Source: Apostichopus japonicus
Lineage: Eukaryota > Echinodermata > Holothuroidea > Aspidochirotida > Stichopodidae
NCBI RefSeq assembly: GCF_037975245.1
Contig: NC_092570.1
Location: 203,501-267,500 of the forward strand
Length of the DNA stretch: 64,000 nucleotides
Direction: 5' to 3'
Notes under the pieces: generated by a model
Told to the model about the DNA's origin: nothing
Databases searched by the model: none
The model's input: only the letters and a program-made list of their open reading frames with translations
Part shown: positions 40,001 to 47,257 of the stretch, in pieces
Position numbering within the stretch: the stretch's first letter is position 1
Layout of the letters: every line of letters starts with the position of its first letter
Position numbers and translations under genes: made by a program

Positions 40001-40464
40001 ACAGGTGTCGCTGTGTACCCAACAGTGGAGGGCAACCTACTATTCATGTGACTCTTCTGGTGGCCATCATGATTATCATTACTTCTGAACATTTGAGTCC
40101 TTGAGTTGACAGCACACTGACTCACTGGTTTGGTATTCACATACCCACCAGTATTTGTCTCCAATGAAGTTACATAAGACTTGTCACCTCGCATTGATTG
40201 TCTCCCAATCATGTAGTATGTTGATGCAGGAGGTTGCAAACAACTAAATTCTTCACTTTTGGTCTGTCTATGTGTTCGCACCTCTGTGGTGTTTGATGGA
40301 ACTGTAACTATAAACTGTTTGTCATCACTTTTACTCTGGCTATGTAATGCAATCTGCTTGGGAAAACCAGGTCCAGAGGAGAGTGACAAAGTGATGGAAG
40401 TTTCAGAGCGATGGGCTTTATGCCCAGAAGATGGTTGTAAAGAAGAAGATGGGGTCTGCATCAT
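12792..40464 (-). CDS. AMOT: Angiomotin-family protein (11 exons, 823 codons)
   Basis: Angiomotins are cytoplasmic scaffolds at cell junctions and F-actin. They bind YAP/TAZ and LATS in the Hippo pathway and bind membranes through a coiled-coil (ACCH) domain. The exons, in transcript order, are 39593-40464, 28539-28716, 26547-26691, 25979-26110, 25481-25626, 23608-23757, 18567-18686, 15654-15817, 14849-15297, 13313-13395 and 12792-12824. Every junction is GT-AG, the phases match at all ten junctions, and the total is 2472 nt (824 codons with stop). Diagnostic motifs are [38 protein letters not shown] and [16 protein letters not shown]. Residues about 1-300 are Ser/Thr-rich, 300-640 coiled coil, the rest Ser-rich. 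Oddities: the WW-binding motif expected as L/PPxY appears as YPTY, and the predicted C-terminus (GKMWMS) lacks the usual PDZ ligand. An extra 5' exon upstream of the chosen Met cannot be excluded. Confidence 0.93.
13313..13395 (-). CDS. AMOT: AMOT exon 10, short coiled coil
   Basis: Acceptor GCCTCTCCAG and donor AGG|GTAAGC. Two bases complete the Ser codon split by exon 9, then [20 protein letters not shown] and DQEIEER follow, a clear heptad-type charged helix. If the donor is not used the frame stops after VSSNS. Confidence 0.8.
13490..14510. repeat. Dispersed degenerate repeat with TTGACCTCCAC motifs, copy 1
   Basis: Several diverged units of roughly 120-150 bp repeat the words TTTGACCTCCAC, TTCTTGCACTCAC(C/T)AAG and a following GGATCTA-type box. 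A second block of the same family is at 32830-33370. It lies in the AMOT intron between exons 9 and 10. No coding capacity is seen. Confidence 0.7.
14849..15297 (-). CDS. AMOT: AMOT exon 9, end of coiled coil and Ser-rich tail
   Basis: The acceptor is GTCCATCAG and the donor GCAA|GTGAGT. Phase is 1 base in and 1 base out, matching both neighbours. It starts [20 protein letters not shown], equivalent to the vertebrate segment with VLHAQILEKDAVIKVLQQ, then continues as a Ser/Asn-rich low-complexity tail. Reading past the donor reaches a stop after WDVFNP, which could be an intron-retention form. Confidence 0.9.
15654..15817 (-). CDS. AMOT: AMOT exon 8, WEQKYLEE motif
   Basis: Acceptor TTTTCATCACAG and donor GCCAA|GTAAG. 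It encodes [20 protein letters not shown], closely matching the angiomotin hallmark [12 protein letters not shown], and ends MTDMDA plus two bases of the next codon. Phase is 0 in, 2 out. Confidence 0.95.
16061..18640 (-). repeat. 61-bp array: about 41 extra copies of the AMOT exon 7 end plus its 5' splice site
   Basis: On the minus strand each unit reads as the last ~45-48 bases of exon 7 (ATGTTAAGACTGGAGGCTGA then AGTTAGCAAG) followed directly by GTAACGTATGCGTAAT and back to the exon-like part. The exon-intron boundary of exon 7 is at 18567 and the most distant copy's boundary is at 16066. The difference, 2501, is exactly 41 x 61. Copies differ mainly at GCATA/ACATA and TTAAC/TCAAC positions. 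Almost all keep AAG|GTAAC; one near the far end reads ATG|GTGAC. No pyrimidine-rich acceptor is present in the unit, so the copies are donor ladders, not full exons. Confidence 0.95.
18567..18686 (-). CDS. AMOT: AMOT exon 7, source of the 61-bp donor array
   Basis: Acceptor CTATCTTTAG, 40 codons in phase 0, donor AAG|GTATTG. It encodes [20 protein letters not shown] then [20 protein letters not shown], equivalent to the angiomotin segment REKEEQILALEADMTK. Its own donor GTATTG looks weaker than the GTAACG of the downstream copies. Use of a downstream copy would give VLYM or VTYA and then TAA. Confidence 0.93.
18700..19649. other. AMOT intron 6 sequence, no gene
   Basis: AT-rich intron. At 19040-19290 there are diverged blocks with TGGTCCCA and ATTTG words that look like an eroded tandem repeat. 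The overlapping open frames on both strands have no recognisable protein. Confidence 0.5.
19650..23228. repeat. 52/54-bp minisatellite, about 65-70 copies, in AMOT intron 6
   Basis: The unit contains GACATGACAGCAACCTATTA and CAGCATACCCATATGCTCTA and ends AGAGCAAACTGT. Length variants come from CCATAT versus CCATATAT, and a shorter variant has CCCTTATTCTCTAAGAGCAC. Variants recur in the same order over several hundred bases (e.g. 20520-20720 and 21780-21990), indicating block duplications. It is the longest array in the window. Confidence 0.96.
23608..23757 (-). CDS. AMOT: AMOT exon 6, coiled coil
   Basis: Acceptor TTTTGTTTTCAG and donor AAG|GTATGT, 50 codons, phase 0 to 0. It encodes [20 protein letters not shown] then [20 protein letters not shown] and [10 protein letters not shown], matching the angiomotin segment with [20 protein letters not shown]. 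Confidence 0.95.
24224..24796. repeat. 139-bp tandem repeat, about 4 copies, in AMOT intron 5
   Basis: Units start GCAGAATCTTAATTGTTTGA and include TGATAGTATCACTGCTTTGA and TGATGCTGATCATAGAACAA. The period is exactly 139 bp between 24224, 24363 and 24502. A more diverged related segment lies just left (24100-24220). Confidence 0.93.
24845..25255. repeat. 25-bp minisatellite, about 16 copies, in AMOT intron 5
   Basis: The unit is ATCCATACTTGATCCTATCA plus TTAAT. Copies are almost perfect (one TATTTG and one TTAAA variant). GATCCTA also occurs in the adjacent 139-bp unit, so it may have been seeded from there. Confidence 0.95.
25481..25626 (-). CDS. AMOT: AMOT exon 5, coiled coil
   Basis: Acceptor CTTTTTAAAG and donor GAG|GTGAGA. 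Two bases complete an Arg codon. It ends [18 protein letters not shown], nearly the same as the angiomotin signature DQALSNAQAKVVKLEEE. Confidence 0.96.
25979..26110 (-). CDS. AMOT: AMOT exon 4, coiled coil
   Basis: Acceptor CTTTTCCAG and donor CAAA|GTAAG, phase 2 bases in, 1 out. It encodes [20 protein letters not shown] and then [20 protein letters not shown], which fills the expected place between the conserved blocks but is less conserved. Confidence 0.92.
26547..26691 (-). CDS. AMOT: AMOT exon 3, coiled coil
   Basis: Acceptor TTCCAATTATAG and donor ATGG|GTGAGT. It encodes [20 protein letters not shown] and [20 protein letters not shown], equivalent to the angiomotin region with [20 protein letters not shown]. 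Phase 0 in, 1 out. Confidence 0.95.
27088..27758. repeat. 117/119-bp alternating repeat (236-bp higher-order unit) in AMOT intron 2
   Basis: CAGTATGAATGG starts at 27139, 27256, 27373, 27492, 27609 and 27728, spacings 117, 117, 119, 117, 119. Each unit holds two copies of TTAGTGACCATATACTGTAC. Alternate units differ by presence of TGTATCA after CACTA(G/A)A, so later units duplicated in pairs. Confidence 0.9.
28539..28716 (-). CDS. AMOT: AMOT exon 2, start of coiled-coil domain
   Basis: Acceptor TTTTTCTTTTCAG and donor AAG|GTAATA, one base in and phase 0 out. It encodes [20 protein letters not shown], then [20 protein letters not shown] and [19 protein letters not shown], matching the hallmark vertebrate start of the coiled coil (ILS-EN--LRQELEGCYEKVARLQK). 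Confidence 0.96.
28720..29390. other. Start of the 10.9-kb AMOT intron 1 (left end), no gene
   Basis: AT-rich intronic sequence in which I see no exon or clear repeat. Confidence 0.5.
29395..30035. repeat. 48-bp minisatellite, about 13 copies, in AMOT intron 1
   Basis: The unit contains GCAAAGTTTAACACTTATTC, CCTGAATGTCTGCTACACTG and TAGCTCTA. Some units carry a short insertion (CTGTACAGTAGC) or an extra GATA before GCAAAG. The Asn/Cys/Tyr-rich open frames here are artefacts of the 16-codon unit. Confidence 0.94.
30255..30520. repeat. Tandem duplication of about 136 bp
   Basis: GTGGAATGTTACACCAGGGT followed by CCCTAAAAGACAAA occurs near 30258 and again near 30394, followed in both by a related TTTTGAAAT(A/G)AAGCATTG(T/C)TGTG block. 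Just two diverged copies. Confidence 0.8.
30836..31035. repeat. CAGTACTACACCAGCAC short-unit array, left block
   Basis: Repeats of AGTACTACACCAGC with optional ACCAGC. The same array resumes at 31486-31775, so a LINE fragment has split it. Confidence 0.9.
31036..31437 (-). mobile_element. 5'-truncated non-LTR retrotransposon (LINE) 3' end
   Basis: On the minus strand a frame reads [20 protein letters not shown] then [18 protein letters not shown] and a stop. This is the typical C-terminus of LINE reverse transcriptases of the CR1/jockey type, with Arg-rich sequence before a SFVP-like motif. It is followed by an AT-rich 3' UTR ending GACGAAATAAATATC and a (TATC)n tail at 31036-31066, a usual LINE 3' tail. 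The upstream part is missing; the element joins a perfect palindrome at 31439. Only a remnant remains, and the exact clade cannot be told. Confidence 0.75.
31439..31482. repeat. Perfect 44-bp palindrome at the LINE 5' junction
   Basis: The left half, ATATTCCATGGGTTTTCTGG plus TG, is the exact reverse complement of the right half, CACCAGAAAACCCATGGAAT plus AT, with no spacer. The left half continues without a visible break from the LINE sequence; the right half abuts the resumed CAGCAC array. Confidence 0.95.
31486..31775. repeat. CAGTACTACACCAGCAC short-unit array, right block
   Basis: Same unit as 30836-31035 with a few variants (ACTGGTACTACACAAGTAGT near 31558). Tyr/Thr/Ser/His-rich frames through it are artefacts. 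Confidence 0.9.
31800..32829. other. AMOT intron 1, no feature
   Basis: AT-rich sequence with no exon, repeat or RNA gene that I can support. Confidence 0.5.
32830..33370. repeat. Dispersed TTGACCTCCAC-type repeat, copy 2
   Basis: Shares GTTCTTGCACTCACCAAG, GGATCTACGTACCAAGTATG, TGTTTACAAG and TTTGACTTTGTTGACCC-type words with 13490-14510, and both blocks end near a GTGTCACATACAC box and a GCCTCCAGC/GCCTTCCGG box. A C-run and (CA)n interrupt it at 33233-33255. Confidence 0.65.
33380..34890. other. AMOT intron 1, no feature
   Basis: A 96-codon open frame at 33663-33953 has no recognised similarity and no good splice sites. Nothing else stands out. Confidence 0.45.
34895..36095. repeat. 57-bp minisatellite, about 21 copies, in AMOT intron 1
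   Basis: The unit is GTCAGTGAATGACATCACTG, TGATGATCTTATCTGTAGTG, TACTGTTCAGCACTCAG. Since 57 = 19 codons and the unit lacks stops in some frames, 416-codon (plus) and 193-codon (minus) open frames run through it. They are 19-residue periodic artefacts inside an intron. Confidence 0.96.
36100..37001. other. AMOT intron 1, no feature
   Basis: No gene seen. A 15-bp word CACGGCGGTCCGCAA at 36553-36567 recurs at 42753-42767. Confidence 0.4.
37693..38122. mobile_element. Nested insertion inside composite element A
   Basis: The segment begins AGGCGTAGGTCCCGTAGGAG and ends GGGCTCCTACGTCTTTG; AGGCGTAGG and its inverted counterpart form short TIRs. ACTACACACAT flanks it on both sides (37682-37692 and 38123-38133), compatible with an 8-bp hAT-type duplication inside a longer chance match. 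It contains a C/G-rich hairpin around 37715-37740. The copy at 62673-62809 is a shortened version in the same position. Confidence 0.7.
38775..38925. repeat. Pyrimidine-rich tract near the right end of element A
   Basis: Nearly pure C/T with TTTTCT and CCTTCC words; the same tract is at 63460-63620 in copy B, so it belongs to the element. Overlapping Phe/Ser/Leu and Lys/Arg/Glu frames are artefacts. Confidence 0.85.
38970..39590. other. AMOT intron 1 next to exon 1, no feature
   Basis: AT-rich unique sequence with nothing to annotate. Confidence 0.5.
39593..40464 (-). CDS. AMOT: AMOT exon 1 (first recognised coding exon)
   Basis: 290 codons plus two bases; donor GAGAG|GTAGGG, whose phase fits exon 2 exactly (Arg codon). 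The Met chosen ([20 protein letters not shown]) is the first ATG after an in-frame TGA about 40 bases upstream; an acceptor just before it (ATAATAG) is weak, so this is probably the start, but a 5' coding exon is possible. The product is Ser/Thr/Gln-rich and disordered, with a poly-Ser run and [11 protein letters not shown] at the end. Vertebrate long forms carry an N-terminal LQEQLRYG-type block and PPxY motifs that I cannot find here. Confidence 0.85.
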
Positions 40465-40519
40465 GACTATTATACAAACTAGTTGGTTGTTGGTGGATTC
40501 ATATCAAGGGCAATTTGCA

Positions 40520-43500
40520 GCTGTCACAAAGAATAATGTTACAGGTTATTAAGGATGCAACCTTCCCAAGCTCCTATGAGATTTATTTCAGTTGGTCAAA
40601 ATTTTCTACAGGCTCACACAAACACTTCTTAAATTTACACTAAAAGGTAGAGCTTGGTATATAAGTAAATGTACCTGTTTCAGTGCTTGAGCAACTAGTG
40701 AAATAGGCTAATTTCCATTTTGGTCCCCTTATGGGCTTCACAAAATTTCAAGTTTATGCTTAAGGATACAACACTAAGTATTATATACTGGCTTCAGTGG
40801 CTTGCATTACTATGGTAGGGCATGTGATTTGGCATGGCCTAAACTTATAAGCTAACCAAAGAAAATCTATGTCTCTCTCCTTTAAAAAATATATGAAGTA
40901 GCCTACTTACTCTAATATACTTCAGCACATTCCACATGATCAACCCCTCAGATCAGATCACATGATCAACCCTTTAGATCACATGATCAACCCCTCAGAG
41001 AAGAAACTTTTGTTTTTTCTGTACAACATGGCTTTAAATGCAGCAAAATTCTTAAAAGTTAGAGAGCAGAGAGTTCTACTTGCATTTCAGCTAAATAGCA
41101 TTTGACTTAAAGAGGATTTCCACTACTGATGTACACCTCTGAGAAAACTTGTAGGCAAGACCTTGAATAAAACTATCATCTACAGGAAATTAAGTAATTG
41201 TTTAGGAAACCACACAGATTGACAAGGTCTACAGCTGCAACTGGTACTATGTAGCCTGTTGTAACAAACACTTAGGCTTCCACTAGCCAACATACAGAAG
41301 TAGGCTTAACAGTAACACTGACACAACAATAACAATAGCCCTATGAAGTCTCTAAATTTTGTCTTTGTACTAACTTAAAAGCATGTTGTACTGTACTGTA
41401 GTTAACATTGTATGCGAAGACAGTGTTGATACTAGTGTTAGCAAAAGCGGTTAATCTACGTGATTTGATTTCGACTTTTTGTTTCACAGTTAGATAGTAT
41501 GAGAGATGGAATAAACATATTTGTTTATTCTACCGATAGGTGACATAACTAAGACGTAGTCTACAGCGCAGTAACCTTTACAAAGCTACAGAGTGCAAAC
41601 ACACTGTCTTACTCTTACTTCTTAGCCTATGCAGAGTTAGTGTACTCGTCGTAATGGGACCAACCTGTGTGACATTCCACGGGACAACATCCCAACTGAG
41701 GTCTGGGTGTGAGGTAGTCGTATCCTTTCCAAAGTACCAAGAGTGCAAGCAGCAGGTCTCCTAGGTAAACGACTGTCCCACTGAGTAATAGTATTTAGTT
41801 TAACTGTAGTCCTCGGCAGTAGAAATTACAGTAATGTTTGGCGGAGGTACGCCGCTTTCAGCACAGCCATTGTGTTGATTGGTGACTGTGACACATTCCG
41901 TGCATACTTTTCCAGTGCAGTAGTACTAATGAAGAACAGGGTACTGTTGTGGTTAGACACTATGGAACGCACTAAAGGCAAAAATACATTGAGTAAAACT
42001 CACGTTCATCGGGTAATACGAAGTATCAGTAATCTAAGGAAAGTGAAGATTGGAAAGATTAACAGGAAGCGGAGATTGGAATAGGGCGGGGAGGGGAGGG
42101 GGTGTCTAAAGAGAGGTTTTTGCGTGGTGTAAGACAATTTTTTTTAGTGGAGGGGACCTTTGTTATAAGTAATGAAATGACGTTAGTCACTATAGTAAAT
42201 AGTTGGTTAAAATCGGTTCCACTTTCCAATCTGGAAAAAGGCACAGGTAATTGTAGCATTTAGAACTTCACAATGCTATTCAAGTTACGCTTCCCTTTAG
42301 TTTTCGTCTGAATTTGTTCCTTCAAGTCCCGAACATGACATTTGGTGACGGAAGAGGAATAACTCTGTGGGAAATCGGGTGCCACTCTGTCATATGACTG
42401 CAGTTTAGTCGAAATTTGCTAGGTACATATAGGAGAGTGAACTCCCGGTTAAATTAACCAATATGCCTCCGCTCCATAAGAATCCATAGCTTTAGAAAAC
42501 ACTAAAAATATTATAAAGAAGTTTACTTAGTTTTCACGTGAACACTTTCGATGGATTTGAAAGACCGTATCAAACTTATAAACATTCTAACTTTTAAATA
42601 GCGGCAAGCTATTACCATTTTGTCGGTTGAATTAGAGCCACTTCAAATAGGTATCGGAAATATATTGCCTTTCAGCTCAAGTATCACACAGATTGCAGGA
42701 TAATTAAAGGAAATCAATTATATTTAGCTGTCAGTTTCCATTATTCCATTGACACGGCGGTCCGCAATATTTTTAAAGCATATGTCGAGATCCAGTAACT
42801 TATAAATATACAATACTTATGTAAGCGATTACTATTGATATTGGAGAATGCATCAATGATTTATGGTGGGTAATGTTGTCTCCAGGGAGATGAAACAGCG
42901 CCTGGGGTGGTGGGGGTGGGGCACAGGGGAACCTCTCACGTTGCCATGTTTTGCCAAAAGGTGCCACTTTTCATATATAAGAAGTTGACCTTTTTGGTAA
43001 CAAACAGTGCTATTTCCATTCTGTTAAAATAATAATTAAAATAATAAAAGTTTCCTTTTGGTAGAATTGAAATAAATTTGCTGAAAACACAGTTCTGTGG
43101 TTAAAAACTCAAGAAAGACATATACTTAAAATATGCCTTTATGTTGGAGGACATTCAAACACCGGTACGCATTGCTGTGCGGAATGCGAAGAGGATGCAT
43201 TTCGTCGAGAAGGTTTGATGTACCTTGTTGCCTACGTAAGTCACATGCCCCCCCCCCTCCAAGAAATATGTGACCCTTCCCCAAGATATGTTGAACCCTC
43301 TCGCATTGCCCCTACTTGTCGCTTTTGGTCAGTGGTGGAATGACGGTGAACGTAACAAAGTCAAGCACACTTTATACAATGTCCTCTTCATCTGATTTAA
43401 GCGCTTACCACTTTAAACTTCAGTAGTATCTACCAATAACATTCAACAGAGCGTTCAAGTGTGACATTCGCAGACAATCTCTGATTAAGAAGTTGACTGT

Positions 43501-44428
43501 ATATAGTGTAAACAATTAACGGAACGATGGAAGCAACATAGAATTATGAAAACCAATAATGCTTCTGCAAGTTTGTGTCATCGATATAGTCACATCATTT
43601 ACACAACCAGTAATTGCGAAGCCACGAGGGGGTTGGTGAGAGTTCGAACTAACAGCCCCAAATATTCCCTTAGCTGCCCTTATAAGCGTATCAAGCCAAA
43701 GTTTATCGATTGGACCAGGCTCCAGAAGAGATCTATCAACCTAATACTCTAACTTCCCTAAGTATAACGCATCTAGCTTGGCAACGGTTTGTTATTATTA
43801 ACACAGGCACAGCTGTAGTATACACCCATGATATTCAAAGTGGGGATAACGACCCTATTTGGAGGGTCGCCAAAAAATCGGATCAAAAAAGAAGTGGAAA
43901 AACCTTGAACATATATATCACTTAAAAATATGCAAAATATAACTCAGTTTAGTTGTAAGCACTCTTAAATATGTAAACATTTCTCAACGGGGAGTCGGCT
44001 AACTCCTCCCGTTAGACCACTTACCCAGGTTATAACATCCCGCAACTGGAGGATCGCCAATATGATGGAGAGGGGGACCAAGCACAAAATGTCAATGCCA
44101 GGGTTATACACAGATACACACGTAAGCTCAAGTTGACATGAGAATTGTTCGTTTTCGTCCGGCCAGAAGTAAACCTCTCCTTTTTCCCTTCACTCCCTCC
44201 CCGCCAAAGATTTCTCTGAGTTCAATCTGAAAGAAAACAGAAAATCTACTTTCAAATTGCATCAAAATTTCAAAACAAAAATTAAACGTCAAGGGTTTAG
44301 TTTTGGTATGAGAAGTCTGCAGACAGGTTTCCGCGAAATTTCTTTGTTGGAATTAAGTTAAATATAGATTGTAATAACACGAAGAAAGATGATGGAGGGA
44401 AAGAGATTATACTTTCTTATGAGACATG
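40520..44428. other. 5' flank of AMOT and intergenic sequence, no firm gene
   Basis: No coding exon is evident. A small ATCACATGATCAACCC triplication is at 40935-40998. The AMOT promoter should be in or near this stretch, but no TATA box or first exon can be fixed from sequence alone. Confidence 0.4.
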
Positions 44429-44430
44429 TA

Positions 44431-44700
44431 CACTGTAAACAATAGTTAGTCAATATGACTAAAAAAAATTAGTCACAACGATGTCTCTATCGACCAGTTT
44501 CTTCTAGTCATTTGACTATACAACCTTAGTTTTGTGACTAATTAAATCGAGTTTTCTGACTAATTAAAACTAGTCCTTCTACGATGCCTCTATCGACCAA
44601 AGCTTAGTCCAGTGACCAAAAATATTAGTCATTGCAACTGTGACTACTTATTTAAGTCACAAGACTAGTTTAAGATTAAGTACTTTTTAGTTAAGAAATG
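44431..44700 (+). repeat. Left terminal region with TAGTCA subterminal repeats
   Basis: TAGTCA, TGACTA and TTAGTCAC recur roughly every 15-30 bp in both orientations. A ~100-bp internal duplication repeats ACGATG(T/C)CTCTATCGACCA at 44478 and 44580. Confidence 0.8.
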
Positions 44701-46239
44701 AGATAGTGACACACATTGTAAGTTTCATGGTAATTTTTATTAACATTCAGTATTAATGCAAAATGTGACAAATAAGCATTTCATTTAAAAGTCATTTCAT
44801 AAAGAACAATAACAAACACTAAAGGTTAAAGAACATTTAAAACTAAAATAAATGTTTATGGGACAATTGGGAAAACTTATTTTTACAAAATTGTCAAAAT
44901 CTTTTCTGACAAAACATCTTGAGAATACTTATGGTATTACTTTGAAATGCTCCTAAGCCATTAAGTTGGAAATGTTCAACAGTTTTCAAACAATTAGAAC
45001 CCCTGGTGACCTATACCTATAAATTTCTTAAAGACCCTCATTGTCCACTGACTATGCATCATTATGGGCTCCATCAGTTTCATCAAAATAGCAGCATGGA
45101 AGAGATGTGGACAGACAGAACAAGGGAAAAATGCAAGTACACAGCTCAAATACAAAAATAGAAGTTTAGCCAAATAAATTATCTTAATTAATATTTAAAT
45201 ATAAATATACATAACATATATTAAATATACACAAAATAATATATCATATTTATAAATTTATTTATAAAAATAATACCCCATGTCAAATCAAATGGTATAA
45301 AAAGGCCTTGAGTAGCTCTTTATGACCTTAGCTGTTAAAAAGGGCCCGAAAATATCCTTATAATCATCATCTCGAATTAGGAAGTTGGAAGTGATATTAT
45401 TATGAGTTTCTGACCATGGATGTGATGGTACAATATTAATGCAGAACATGTAAGTTGAATATGTTATTATCCTTGAAGCAACATTAAGGTGGAACAGAAA
45501 ACAAAGTAGTTAAAATATTTCTAAAAGTACTTTTTCACAAACTATAAGCTATGTCTTGAATGGTAGAAACTTACCTTTTAAGTCAATTTTTGGGGTACAT
45601 TTTAAATGAGGTCCCCACATTCAATCACACTAACCTCATTTAATGTAATGATTGTAATTTTTGCCAAGTACACTGAAGTCCATGTTAAAGACTTGCCCGA
45701 TATATCGAACATCATTTGCTGATAATCTGAACTTTGCTTGATCCCCAAGGTGTGCGCAAGTACACAAACAATGATCTTATACACTACACTTATGGGGGGG
45801 GGGTGGGGGCTTAGGCATGCAATATATATAGCATACTAGTAGTATGACCGGTGTACATTATTTAATATAACCGGTGTGCAGTATTATGTGTACGTATATG
45901 CTACAATTTCTGCTGAGAAATTATTTGTCATAAGTTTGGTTTATGACTCACCACAGTTTTTCTATAAATCAATGATGAATACTCAAGTGAACTATCTCTT
46001 TGCATTACACAAAAAAATATCCTTCCTTTTTCACTTTTGACATACAGTTGTTGCAAAGTAACAAAGGCCTAAAGACATTTGGTTAAGTATGTAACATTTG
46101 TGCTAGCCGCACTCTGTAAATGTAATGTAAATTAGCCATTTATATTGCAACATTGGCACAGTATTTACGGAACACTATCTATGGTCCTTGGTAACACATA
46201 TCAGACATTATGCTCACTATGCTGAGATACATCTACATG

Positions 46240-46445
46240 TTCCCCAGGGGACATCCCATATCATTGCAGCCATAAAGTGGTGCAAATGTTATACCTCCCA
46301 GGGTACCCGATACACCTGGGTAAAGAGAGGCAATTGAGATTAAGTGTCTTCATTAAAGATACATACTTATGGACCAGGTTGGTACATGAACCCACGATCA
46401 TGGAATCACGTGTTCAGTGCCCTAACCATTCCGCCACAACTTCTC
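46240..46445 (-). mobile_element. tRNA-derived SINE
   Basis: On the minus strand the head GTGGCGGAATGGTTAGGGCA has a good pol III A box (TGGCGGAATGG). It is followed by GGGTTCATGTACC, a decayed B box. The body contains the complement of CACCTGGGTAAAGAGAGGCA and ATTAAGTGTCTTCATTAAAG, a conserved SINE body style common in deuterostome genomes. It resembles a Leu/Ser-type tRNA but is not an intact tRNA gene. The 3' limit is approximate. Confidence 0.65.
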
Positions 46446-47241
46446 TATGTCTTTACATACTGTGGTTATTTCACTGATTGCATAATGCTCACTGTATATC
46501 ACAGATTGTTCCTTATATTTAAGGTAGCATACGCCTATTAAAAGCCCCATTGACTTACACACTAAATCACAAAAGTAATGTGGTCTCTAAGTCTAGATAG
46601 AAGTTTTCACTAGCTGAATGCTACCTATCACCGGATAGCTGACAAGTTGGCCTTTCAAGGCCCTAACAATTTTCTGTATCATGACCATGTAGATATTTTG
46701 TTATTCGACACGGAAGTTTTCGTCACTTGTAAACAAACCTCTTCACTCAGTGGTAAACAATTTTCCTACGCTGCTCCTGTGAAGCCTAAAGGGGTCTAAA
46801 GGCTTAATTGACCCAATTTACCCACCACATGTACTTCCATATATGCTCTTCAACATGCAAGCCACAAAAAACCAAATTATGATTAATAACAGGTCAATAA
46901 AAGATGTTCTCCCGCTGCTTTTTGGCACTTTTCCTGAAGGAGAACAATCGAGAGAATGGATATAGACTCTAATAGGAGTATGCCACCTTAAGTGAGAGAT
47001 TAATTTTTTTTCATACCAAAATGATACTTTTCATAGTCGTTACAATATAAACCAGAACAGAATTCTATGCAATTATCATTTTTGGTCCATAAAGATGTCT
47101 TTTCAGACATTTCAGTATGCACTGTGCAGTGTGTGTGTAATACTGTGTAAGCATTAACCAGGTCTACGTCTGCAGCAACATTTCTAGTCACCAATTTTGA
47201 TAAGCTTGACCAAGTTGGTTGCATTTATGATTCTTGCAGGT

Positions 47242-47247
47242 TTTATT
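47242..47247 (-). terminator. AATAAA polyadenylation signal of the candidate gene
   Basis: TTTATT on the plus strand; it follows the TGA at 47258 by 10 nt in the transcript direction. It supports, but does not prove, a 3' end here. Confidence 0.35.
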
Positions 47248-47257
47248 GGTATCCGGA

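Noticed and set aside
46370-46440. A functional tRNA gene on the minus strand
   Set aside because: The A box is good but the B box is decayed and the anticodon and acceptor arms do not fold; it is continuous with a SINE body.
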